Assembly (NCBI GenBank): GCA_027886175.1
Contig: JAJNNQ010000126.1
Location: forward strand, 1,054,001 to 1,118,000
From: Phylloscopus collybita
Taxonomy: Eukaryota; Chordata; Aves; Passeriformes; Phylloscopidae
Direction: 5' to 3'
DNA length: 64,000 bases
Position numbers and translations under genes: made by a program. This document shows, in pieces, positions 24,101-36,100 of the stretch. Each line of letters begins with the position of its first letter. The stretch's first letter is position 1. The notes under the pieces are model-generated. The model searched no databases. It had not been told where the DNA came from and saw only the letters and a program-made list of their open reading frames with translations.

Positions 24101-27100
24101 ACAGTTATTTCCTAAAATGGCTCATAGTGGGATTAAATAAATCCTAGACTTGGCCAAATTGAATAAATGAGGCTTAGGACATCCATGTGCTACGGCAACC
24201 AAATGTTAATTTGTGGCAAATGTAATGTGAGGAATTTCTTTAGATCCAGAACTTAACAAGTGTTGGGTTTGTGGTTTGGTGAGGTTTTTTTTGTTTGTTT
24301 GGTTTGGTTTGTTGTGGGTTTTTTGCTTTTTTTTTTTAGTCTTGTTGAGTCTTAATGATTTTTTGAAAAATTATCTTCTTCATTGCTGTGTTTAAGATTT
24401 TACATGACACTTCATGACACTTCTAACTCTGTAGGCAACTGGCTATGGAGAGGAAACACTAGAACTAGCAATGCAGATTTAGCAAAAGTGTGACTTTCAA
24501 AATTAGGGCTGTAACTTCTCCTTTTTCATTTTTCCTTATACAACTCTTGTTAATTGAAAGAAAATAAATTGAAAACCTTACATTGATCCTATATCAGAGA
24601 TGCAATTTTGAATGAGGATACCAATTAGATACAGGCAATTGACCTGTAGTTAGATGACGAGTAGTATTTTAATTTTTCAGTATGAAAGAGTGAAAAAACT
24701 GTTTTACGTATATGATTTTGCAGTATTCTTAGCCATGGGCAGAGTAATTGTGCCTTTCAGTTACTACCAACATTTATAATTAGATTATCTCATATTTTCA
24801 GGCAATATGAGTTGTCATTAAAATAGATGAAATTTGACCTAATGTTCATCTTCGTTGTCATTTCTTTAAGGCCCTATTGAATTTGAAGAATGTAACACAT
24901 CCACTGTAGCTGAAGGTGAGTATGCCATAGCATACTTATTCACATGAGGATGCTGTGGATAAAGACATGAACTGTGAAGCAAAGAGAGTTCACTGTGGGC
25001 ATCTGTATAACTTTAAAGTGCTCAGTAGAATAAAATGCACTTTTTCTTTTGAGGAACAAACTTCAGTGACAATAAGATGTATAAAACTTTTATAAGTCTA
25101 ATGCATAAAGGTCAGATAATTTGAGTGCTTCTCACAGTTATACTTTGGCTAAGGCTTTGTCTTTGCAGAAGTTTGGATTTGATTCACTTTTGAATGTGTT
25201 GTAGCTTAATTTGCAAGTGTCAAAACGTGGCCTTGGCTCTTTGCATTGTTACTGTAACAGTTAAACTATGCCTAATGAAGTGTTATATTTGCAAAGTCTT
25301 TCTTTGTTGGTGCAGCTTATTTTGCTTAGGGGGTTGTTTTAAGTGATTAAGAACTGCTTTCTGTCCATAAGCTATGTCTACTTGTGGGACAGAGGATAAC
25401 TATGTAGTACAACTGTAGCATCCAAAAGCTTTTTAGTTGCCAAGACTTTAGCTGAGACTTAAAATCTCCTCTAACTGAAGCCGAGAAGATCCATGTTCAG
25501 AATTTACTCTCATACTTCATTGTTCTGGGCTGCATGAGGCACAGAGAAAAAATAAGGCCCAGACATTTAAAAATAATTTTGGATCAAATTACGTGGCTCA
25601 GTATTTATTACTGACTCTACAACTACCTGATTTGAGAAGTTTGGAGTTATTGAAAATTTCTAGGAGCAGAGGGGTTCCTTATGCACTGTGTAATGTATTT
25701 TTGTAAAGATAAATGTTATGAAGTTCTTGAATTGACAATTTGGAAATCAAATTATTTCTACCACTCTGCTCAAAAGCATGCTGTCAGTAGTATCATGCAT
25801 CAAAACCAAATTGTAGACTAGTTGGATCAGATGCTTGCACTTAGTCATTTTGTTTGGCAGTCTGCTTTGCCTCAGCAAACATTGTGAAGAAGCAGATGTG
25901 GCAGTAAGTCTGAGGGAATATTTAAGTGTATTTTAGTTTTAGTAAATTAAATGGGAATGAAAGCAAACTTTTTTTCAGTACTGTAGCTAATATGCATCCA
26001 GTACTAAAAGCAGGGAAGAAACAAAAGAGGAGAAGTGTCATTCCAGAATCAGTGCAAACCAGTCTTGGAGAAATCATGAACTGGGAAATCATGAATTCAC
26101 ATCAGCTGGAAAGCCAAGAAACAATCCTATTTTCAGCAGGACAAAGATCTTACTTTTGAGGAAAGACAGGAGCTTGCAGCTCCTGGAAACACACAGGGAA
26201 AAAACAACAGGGTGTTGAACTGTGGTAGCTGGGAAGGCAATGTTCAGTTTCTCATCCATGGCTAATCAGGATTGCCTGGAGCAACAGCTCATGTTGAGTT
26301 TTTGTGAGCAGAGTCCTCTTCCTCAAAACCGTCTATTGAAAAAACACAGTCTGTATACCCAGCTTGGAGATCCAAATCAGTTTTTTAAGGATTTTGTTAC
26401 TAATGTGTTGAATCCTATTTTGATTTCTTTTTTTTAAACTGGTATTTTACTTAAAGCAAACTGGAAAAATATTCCCTTAATTTGGCTCCATACCTATTTT
26501 TACTGCATACCTGTGGCAGCATTTAAAACATTGACATTTATAAGCATCATGCTATGAATATAGCTAAATATGCTAAATATCTCTTTGATCTATAAATTGT
26601 TTGTTCCGTAGGAATAAAACCACGGAAAAGGAAGCCTTTTGGTTTATCAGGAATAATGAAAAAAGAAAAAGATACTGAATCTGTGTAAGTATATTTTCAC
26701 CCTGATGCCTTGTCTTGTATGAAAACTAGTAATGGGGATAAAAATTAGCCAATATTTAAACAACAAAAAAAAGTCTTTATAATAGCATACATCCTGCGAT
26801 GAATACAAAAACATCAGTTATTTACAATTTTTTGTGACCAAGGATTTTAACATAAATAACAAAAAATAATGTAAGTGTATTCACAGTAGTCAACTCATAT
26901 TTTATTGTTTCCTGTGCATAGGTAAGTAGTTTTCCATTCTTCTACACCTTAGCATTGTAGATAATGTAATTCACATTAATCCTAATAAAACATGTCTGTA
27001 CATGGTAAAAGTACCAGATGGTTATGTTTGCAGAATTGAAGCTTCAATTATTCTTTTGTTAGAAGAACTTCTGCATATACTGTCAAAGGACAGAAAAATG

Positions 27101-30100
27101 CACTATATCATGAGGACACTCCCTTCTCAAACACTATAATTTTAGTTCAGGACTGATATCCCCTATATATATACCCTTTGCCATATTCTTTGCATATGCT
27201 CAATCTCCCAGGAGTTAAATCTCTTCAAAAATTGAGTTTGAATGACAGTTCTGAGGTGAATTAGTCACAGTTTCCATATCAGTATTTAAGGTCAGTGTAT
27301 TTTTTTTATAATTTCTACATGTATTTTCTCAAGGTGATGGCTTACAATTTTACAAGCTTGACAATATAAAAATATTTCCAGAGGCAATATCTGCATACAT
27401 ACTTCTAAAAAATAACTTTTAAAGTATTTTACCAGTGTTATTTTTTTAACATACTGCTGAAAAATTCATGACCTAAGAACAGCAGGTGCTAATATTATTT
27501 TGTTTCTGTATTCATACACTCTACAAAAGTGACTAGATTCTGAGATCAGAAAGAAAAATGTATAATGGCATGATACCAATCTCCTATGTAATATGTGCCA
27601 TAGGCTTTTACAGAGATTCTTGCATTACTACTAAATTACTTGCAAAACTACTAAATGAACTAGAACATCACAAATAAATAACAGAGGATTCATTATGCAT
27701 TTATATAATATATTCTAATACTTCTTTTATGATCTCTTTAGAGATGTAGATTGCTAGTCTGTATTTTGTCTGATTTAATCTTCAGCTGATGATCCTATTA
27801 CAGACTGGAAATGATAAAACTGTCATGAGAAATTTCTCTGCACAGAGAAGTAAAGTTCTGCCTTGGTCTTGTGTTTTATTAGTCTGTAAGCTTGTTTAGT
27901 TTGTGTAGGGCAGGCTTTCCACATCTAGAAAAACTCTTATGGTTAGTAGGCTTCTCAGTTTGTCAAGACAGTTTTTAAACTGTTGATGTCTGAATCGGTA
28001 GTGTGTCTAGTAATGGTTTTAGTTCAGGGGAATACCACACAGGGTGCATTCTGTTACATATTGCCATGGTTTAGCCAAGGATTTCACTTCTAACCACTGC
28101 TTTGCATGATTTGGTCGTTCCAGTTTTTATCTACATTCCTTAAATTCCCTGATAAAATCTCCACTTTCTGAAATATTACCTTATAGCAGAAGCATGACAG
28201 AGTTCTTTAATTTTAAAAGAATGATCATAAGTCTAGTGATTTTAAAGTACTTTTGCCTACAGCCTGATGTCCTCATTTTCCACCTTACCAGCATTTGTAA
28301 ACTGCTGTGTTTCCATAGCATCTGTGGAACACATCCTGAGAGATGCTGAATGATACTAGATCTGTTTGAGATCTCCGTTTCTGTTTGCGATATTTTGGCT
28401 CACTGATTTTGGAAACCTTCATTGTGGCCTGAATTGTATTCATTCATTTGCCTCGTATTTCACATTTCTCAACTTTTTATGTACCTCAGGCTGTCTGTTT
28501 GCATACAGACACTTTTTGAAACCACATCTCTCAGGGGAAGAATATACTTTGTATTTTCAAGCAGTAAAATATCTTTCAGAACAGCTCTATTGCTATGAAA
28601 GATGTAAAACAAGTAGAAATTTGGTCACATATGTCCTCTTTTGTGCGAGGCCTTTCAGAGAAGATGGAATCCTTCATCTTACTGTCATTTCCTTAACATA
28701 CTGTACAGAAATTTGTATAAGTGCTTCCATGTTAGCAAGTTTTTTGCACCTGTTTTTAACACACTGTAGTAAAGTCTATGGGTTTTTTTTTGTCTTTAAC
28801 CCATTTATTTTTTTCAGGGAAGATGTTTTAGATTGCAGCAAATTTTATTTTTTCCATGTTCATTTTTCTGTAAATGCATGTTTAGGATGTTCAGATTAAT
28901 GATATAAAAACACTCCTGTTCAGTTACACCATCACTATTTGTCAGGGTGCAAATTAGAGAGGACTTGTGTGCTACTCAAGTATTTCCACATCCTGTAAAA
29001 GTAATTGCTTCTGCTTTTTGAAGACATCCGAGAGAATCAGTGTCATTCATTATTTTAAGTGCTACTGCTCAAATAGAAGTTACAGCAGAGAAGTTTAGCA
29101 TGTGAATAATGTGCTTGCAACCACTGTATTTCTGCAGGCAACTTTATTTTTATTTTTTTTTAGTGCTTTTTAGGAAGATCCTTATTATTTTGTTCAGCAC
29201 CTTCTAGTACTTGACTGCAACTGTGCTTGACAATCATGAACTGTTTTAAGAATGAAACTCCTAAAGAGGAAACTCTGAATTCCTCTGAAGAAAATCTTAT
29301 TTCTTTTGTGAACTGGTTTTTGTCCAAAAGGTTTTGTGCCTGCAGGTAGACTATTTCATTAGGGTCAGTGACTTCTGCTTACTGTGCACATCAACCATGG
29401 AGACCTGAAACTTCAAGTATAGTCATCCAGAATACAGTGTGGTAGTCTTCACTTTCCTTGATTTTTTTTTGTTTTTATTTTTAATTCTTCTCACTAATAT
29501 GTGAGTGTGATTTTTCATCATTCCTTTTGAGTTTTTCTTCTGCCTTGTTTTGAGCATAAACTGTCGCTGTTATTTAAATCTCTCTCAGTAGAATAAGGAT
29601 TATTAAAAGTAAAAATTTCAAGAGCCTTAGAGGCAAAAGGGTCATTTAAATTAATTGAAAATATTGAAGGAAAAATAGTGTGAATAAAATAAGTTGTGCA
29701 TTTTATAATTGTAAATTTTCTTCTTCTTCTTCTTCTTTTTTTTTTTTTTTTTTTTTTAAATAGGGAGTGTCCAGATGCAGACTCAGTTGTAAGTAGACTT
29801 ATTTCCAAAATAAATGCATATGCTAATACTATCAAGCCCTACAATCTGATGAAATTTAACTTGGATACAGTCCCTCCAATACATAATTTATCTGATAGCG
29901 GATTTAGTATTTTCATAGCATATTCAAAGTGTTCATTTTGTGCAGTACATGATCTTCAGCAGTGTGTACAAACAGGTGTCCGGAATACATTTTTGTCTCC
30001 TAACAATTTTAGGTTTTAAGCAAAATAACAGAGGATTCATTATGTGTTTATATAGTATATTCTAATACTTCTTTTATGATCTCTTTAGAGATATAGATTG

Positions 30101-33100
30101 CTAGTCTGTATTTTGTGTTTTCACTGCAAATATATGTTACTTTATTTTTCAGCTAATAGTTTGAATTCCTTGGCTAATAGATTGTATGAATGAAAAATAT
30201 TTAGTTTATTGTGGGCTCAAGTTTGTATCATCACATTCCTCTGCTTACTACTGTTTCTTTTGAGAAGTCCTTCTAATATTAATTGGGTTCTGCTTTACCA
30301 CTGGCAATAGAGTGTAGGAATATACTGTTTAAAATATGCCTTCAAATGCAGCATTTCTAGATGCACTTTATTAATGGTCTAGTTTTCATTACTGTTAGTT
30401 AGATCTGTGATATCTGTCTTACAACTTTCTTTAGTCAATTCAGGTAAGTGACCATTTCAAATTAAATATGTTAATGATTTTTTTATTTCCTTAATTTAGT
30501 CTTTTCTTTCTATGCAAACATGTATGTTCTCTTGATTTAATTTATAACAAAGATTGTAACTCCCTATAGAAATATTTGGGAAAAATTTACAGAGTAATCT
30601 AAGTGATTTTCTGTAGACTGATTTGTTTTTAGTTCAGTAATTTAAGTGCCAATTATACTACACAATTTAAGTTTTCAAGTTCAGTTATTTTGTGGATTTT
30701 CTTATTTTTATTTGCTAACTAATAATAAAAGTTGCTTTGAGAAACTTGATTAGAAACATCTAGTAGAGTTATCCCTCTAAATGGGGAAAAGTAAGTTTTG
30801 CCACATAACAGAACTATATGTGTAAGAACAGATGTTAATTCTTGACAAGACAATTATTTAATATTGTGCAGTCATCTTGACTTACAGCAAATTTCTTTCC
30901 TTGGCGTGTTTAAAAGAAAGTAACAAAAAGAAGTATCCTTATAATTATCAGGCTTCTCATGGAAGTAAAATCAATTGACAATTCAGGTTGAGTCATTGGA
31001 ATGACTGGATTTGACTTGCAATGTTTATTTTCTTTGCTTGTTTTGGTCTCCATGTTTTTGGAAAACAATTAGTTCAAAAAATTCAACTACAAGTTGGTTT
31101 GGCATTCTTTCTGGCTACATGAGGCGCATCATATGATCATCTAGGTAAATTCTTGATACTGTTGTACTTTTTTTTTTCTTTTCTTTTTTTTTTTTTTTTG
31201 CCTGATCAACATTTTATGACTGCATTTGGAATTTAAAATGTGGTCTACGATTTCTGCTTGCTTTTTTCAAGCAACAATAGTATTCTGTATAGTGATAGAA
31301 GTCATTACTTTTATAGGAGAAGTCATTACTGTAATTCTAGTGAAGGAATTATATGAGATTCATTTCACCTCTTACAAACAAACAATCCAAAGTGCATTTA
31401 TGTTTTAAGGCTGGAGTGCTCTTTTGAAAGGTCTCATTTCAAGTGTTTATAATTTGTCTTGGCTTTTACTTCTGGATTTTCTTTCTGCTGAATTTTTGAA
31501 ACCTGATCTAAATACTTTAAACAGTGCCTATCATCTCTATGACAATTTGTTTTGTATGGATATTTGCAATAAATTATGCATTTCAAGAAATTGAACTTGG
31601 AAAACTATTATTAAGCAAAAAGAAAAAAAAAAGCAATTATAATTCATGTTTGATTGCTATGAAATACCAAGGAATAGACCTCAGAAACTTAAGATGTCCC
31701 AGTTTCTGTCTGGCATATATATGATTAACATGATTTTTTTTTAAGAGGTAGCTTTTGTTTATTTGGCAAGAATTTTAATTATGTGAAAGGAATGTAAGAG
31801 ATAACCACTCTTCAATATATAAAAATATAAGCACTAAGGTAAAATTATTGCGAATTTTCAAGTTAAGGATGTAGTAAGAATTGATTTCTATACATTATCT
31901 ACCAGTTCTGTCAGGTACTGTGGATCCTTGAACATACTATGTAGTCAATACCATGAAGGTCTTCTCACTAGTCCAAAATGTGTAATGCAGTCTGTCAAAC
32001 TTGTATTCTCTATTTCCAAAAACAAAATGGGTGAAATGGGTCAAAAATGTCTTTTGTCCCAAAATGGATGCTCTCAAATTTATCTGTGGTGAGACAGATC
32101 TGCTTATGCTCATCCCTTTTATAGCTGTCAGATTATATATACTGGAAAATAAGTTAATAAAATGTTAATTCCTGTGAATTAACATTTATTTTTTATTTTT
32201 TTATAAGTATGTTTTATAAGTGCTGTAAGAGGTTTTTGTACGCTAATGAGTAGGCAGCTGCAGACTGAGAACTGGTATTTCTTAAAAAGGTAGACAACTT
32301 CAATAAGCAGTTTCTGTTTAAATATAGAGATTTAAAATTCTTGAGGTTTTTATATGTCAATCTATAGTGTAACTTCCATTAAGCCAAACCTTGATAATTA
32401 AGAAAAGTGGAAATTTGTAGTAGAAAATGCACTCAAAAGAGATAGCAACTAACTCTCTATGGGGTTTTGCCTTAGAACATTTTTCTAAAGCCTGAAATGT
32501 CTCATTTCCCTTGAGTTTGCCATGTCTCTAGAGATGCCCTCTAGGAAGATATGAGGCCTAAAAGAAACTTTTATTTCTGGGAAACATTTACAAGGTTCTA
32601 CTTGGGTCCAATAAGATCTGAATTGGGATTGCAACCCTTCTCTTTGTCGGGATGCTTGCCGATCTCCTTCTTCTACTTCACTGCCTATTTTCATGAAGAC
32701 TGTAATAATGTAATTATCTTTGAGTTCTCTGTTCTTTCTGTCAAATCCATTTGCAATTGTCCAGTAATTGCAATAGTAATTAAGAAGGGAGTCATAGATG
32801 TATAGAACATAATGCTGGAAGTTTTTTTTCAGGGGAAACTGGAATGCAAACACATATCAAGGCATCTAAAAGTTTTCATTAACCTCTTCACATGTGAGTG
32901 TAGCATAATTACAGTTATATAGAATTATAGATAATTTTTAGTATTGGGGACTATTTGAATTTGGAACGATCAAATTCTGAGAAGTGGAACACAAGTGTAA
33001 CCTAATATTTAATGAAACTCAAGTAATTTTCTTATTTGCATTTTCAGCATTTTGTTCTGGCATATTTTGAATAGCTGCTATTACGACAAGGCTTTTTGTC

Positions 33101-36100
33101 ACAGGACAAGACAGGGGCACTTTGAATACCCATTTTTCTTTCTTTCTGTATTTCTAACAATAGGAGAAACTAACTGTCTAGTCTCTTCTTCTGTGTCTTT
33201 TGGGTTAATAGGCACCCTAAGGAGAGGAGGCCAATATTATGCCTCTGTCTTAACTAAGGATATGCCAGAGTCAAATTTACATCTCAAATTATGTCAAAAG
33301 TGGAGAGCCTTTTTGTTCTCTTCTTCCAGCCTATGAGCTTCAGCTGCTTACTTGGAGTCCTCATCTGGATTGCAGAAAGCCAGTTGAGTTCTGGAAGAAA
33401 AAAAATAAGAGTGAGCTGTTCAGGTGTATTAGATCTTCAAGCATGCCCTCAGGAAAACTTGATGAAGAGCTCTCATAACTGCTGTAGTTATCCCAGGAGA
33501 AGAGAAAATACAAAGAAATCAAACTGGAGCATAGTGAAGGTTCTTTACTCCTTGAATGATGATCAGCCTGTCAGCAGCACTAGTGTTGCAGAGGAAGGGC
33601 CAAATGAAGTAGCTAGACTGCAGTGTTCCTCCCTTGTCCTTTGTATGTAGCTCAGGGCCACTAATGACATGGTAATGGTGTGGCTTCTTCAATTGCCTTT
33701 GGATGGCAGATGGGACTGAGCAAGGAAACTGAAATAAATTATTCACCAAAACTAAAAAAATGTGTTTTGTCAATAAGAATGCTTGGTCCTTATTATACAG
33801 GAAATTTTACTTATCAGGACCTTATATTTTATTTCTTAAAAAAATTATTAACCCCAAAAAGCTTGTAGAATATGCCAAGACAAATACAAAAGTATATAAT
33901 CTAAATTTCTGGCATATGTTTAAAACTATATAAGATTCATTTAAAGCATTACATCTTCAAACACAGGGAACACTGTGGCTTTTTTAGCTACATGTTTAAT
34001 TGCTTAACAGAACCTCAGAAAGGCTTCCTGGAAGTCCACCTTTCCAGTTGCTTCTGCAGAGTTCAATTCACATGCACAATGAGGTTGTTGAGAGTTTTTT
34101 GACTGTGAAGACCACTACACCTTTGTGTAGGGGACAAAAAAGACCTCCATCCCTGTTGTATTAATAACAACTTTTCCCAAAGGCCAAAGTTTGCCAAGAT
34201 CATCATCTTGTGTGTTGAAGTTCGGAAATTATACACGTAGATTGTGAACTTAATCTCTGATCAGCATGGTAGGCAAATTACATCTTATTGGTATTGGGTG
34301 CTTGATGTTTAAGATAACACTATTATCCATTACATAATATATAGTTCTGTAATTGTAGGAGTATGGAAAAGGAAGTGAAAATTAGTCAAATAGATGTAAA
34401 TGCCTTCATTAACATCAGATTGATGAGTATGTGTATCTCTCAGGTTGCTGTGTTATCTACCACTGTTATTACCTGTAGATTTGCAAATGAAATGTTGGTA
34501 TTTCAGAAAGCAGAATGTTCACTGGTTCAACCATTCAAAATACTGAGAACAGTATTTTGAAATTGCTACTTGTAAAATTGTGAAGTACCATTTTGCATGT
34601 GTGTGACACAATTTGCCTATGTCTATACAAAGGTATATCCAGTATCTCTTATACCCATTTTTTATGTTGGTTTACACAAAAATATAAATTCAGTATCTAG
34701 TTAATTAAAGCAGGTGTTAACAATGATCATAATTGGCACAAGATCAATATGAATTACTGACAAGGCTGGAAATACAAAGGAAATTATTTATGTGTGTATA
34801 CGCTGTTTAGAGTCAGATGTTTGAAATTATGTGTATTTAAATTTTAGTTATAGGAAAAAATACAAATTAAGTTTTCTCTACAGGACTTGAAAAGAAGTGG
34901 TAACATAGACTAACTGAAAGAGAAGGAAAACATTTTCTTCTCCTGTGTTCAGAACTTGAGCTGTGAAGTATCCATCTCTATTATGTACATGAAGTTGTGA
35001 AAACAGACTGCATGCTAAAGAGCTATTTCTGAGGAACAGCTGTTTTAAGTACATTATCAAGATCAGAAATAATTATTATGAAAGTATTACAAAAGAAAGC
35101 TAAATACTGTAAGATTTTAGTGATTTCTTCATCCTAGAGATTATTCAGTAAATTAAAAATACAATGAAAATAACTTCTAAGTTCTCTCACAATTTTATAT
35201 CAAGTCAATTTTTCCAGCTATGTTGTGCATGCTGTGTCAGCCCAACAATAGTACCCTTTACATGTATGGCCCAGTTGTAAGAAAAATTAAATATTGTACA
35301 TATAAAGATTTTTATTGATTTTCAATTAATCTTAACCATGAATTATCCTGATTTATGAAAAAATTAGCTGTTGTGACAATTAAATTAATTTTAGAATTCA
35401 GAATTTGTAGTATTACAAGAAAATATACTTATCCTGTACCTATATGTTTTTGTTCTGTTTACTTTGATGTCAAGTTTCATTAGTGGTTTTGGTATATAAA
35501 CAAGGTCAGCTTGAGGTCAAGCGTAGCTAAGAACCCTGATTTGAGCAAGTAGAGCTAAAGTATTGGACCGTGTGATTGTACTCTTATTACTTTTTTTGTT
35601 GTTGTAATTATTTATTTATCAAATAGCAGTGAAGTCTAGGTCTTGCAAATATTTCAAGAAATTGCATCTATTATGGTCAATATTTTAAGGTTAGAGAGCT
35701 TAAATGTTGGGGTTTTGCCTTAGCTTAATGCAGTATTTAATTTGCTACAGACTTACATCTGTACAGAACTGTATTTTTTATACTTTCCTTAGCAGAAAGT
35801 TTGAGCTATGTGTGAATTCCATTTATTTCAGAAGTGCTAAATTTAGGGAGCTGTAGAGAGGAGAATCTTTCTTAGTGAATTATCAGGCATCCCATCTGTG
35901 ATATCTGTAAAAGATACAGAAGAATAACTACCTTTTCATAATTTTATTGTTCTGTACTTCAAAAGCTATTCAGAGATATTCTATTTAAACTCAGCTTCAA
36001 ATTTTATCTGAAGTCATGAGATTCCTTTCTTGTCCACTTGAAATCACCAGCATAAGTAGTTTTGTTGTATCTCTTGACTTCTAACAAATTACATTTTGGC

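Larger units (their letters stand above)
8348..24870 (+). other. Large FCHO2 intron (16.5 kb) between the F-BAR domain and the linker
   Basis: This intron holds a candidate CTCF site (10727-10745), a CR1 interrupted by an LTR (11225-12696), an antisense CR1 with a reverse-transcriptase remnant (13255-14345), a second LTR (about 14966-15330) and a tRNA-derived SINE (22395-22529). The stretches 15.4-22.3 kb and 22.6-24.8 kb show no transposon I recognise. Blocks near 19190-19560, 20620-20890 and 23480-23700 look less random and could be conserved non-coding DNA. Large introns just after a domain boundary often carry enhancers, but that is inference here. Confidence 0.7.
26685..29763 (+). other. 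FCHO2 intron ahead of a microexon
   Basis: AT-rich intron of 3.1 kb. It contains one copy of a 94-bp direct duplication (27676-27769), a 177-codon open frame at 28366-28899 without recognisable domains, and a (CTT)n/T-rich tract at 29716-29757 directly before the acceptor. Confidence 0.75.
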
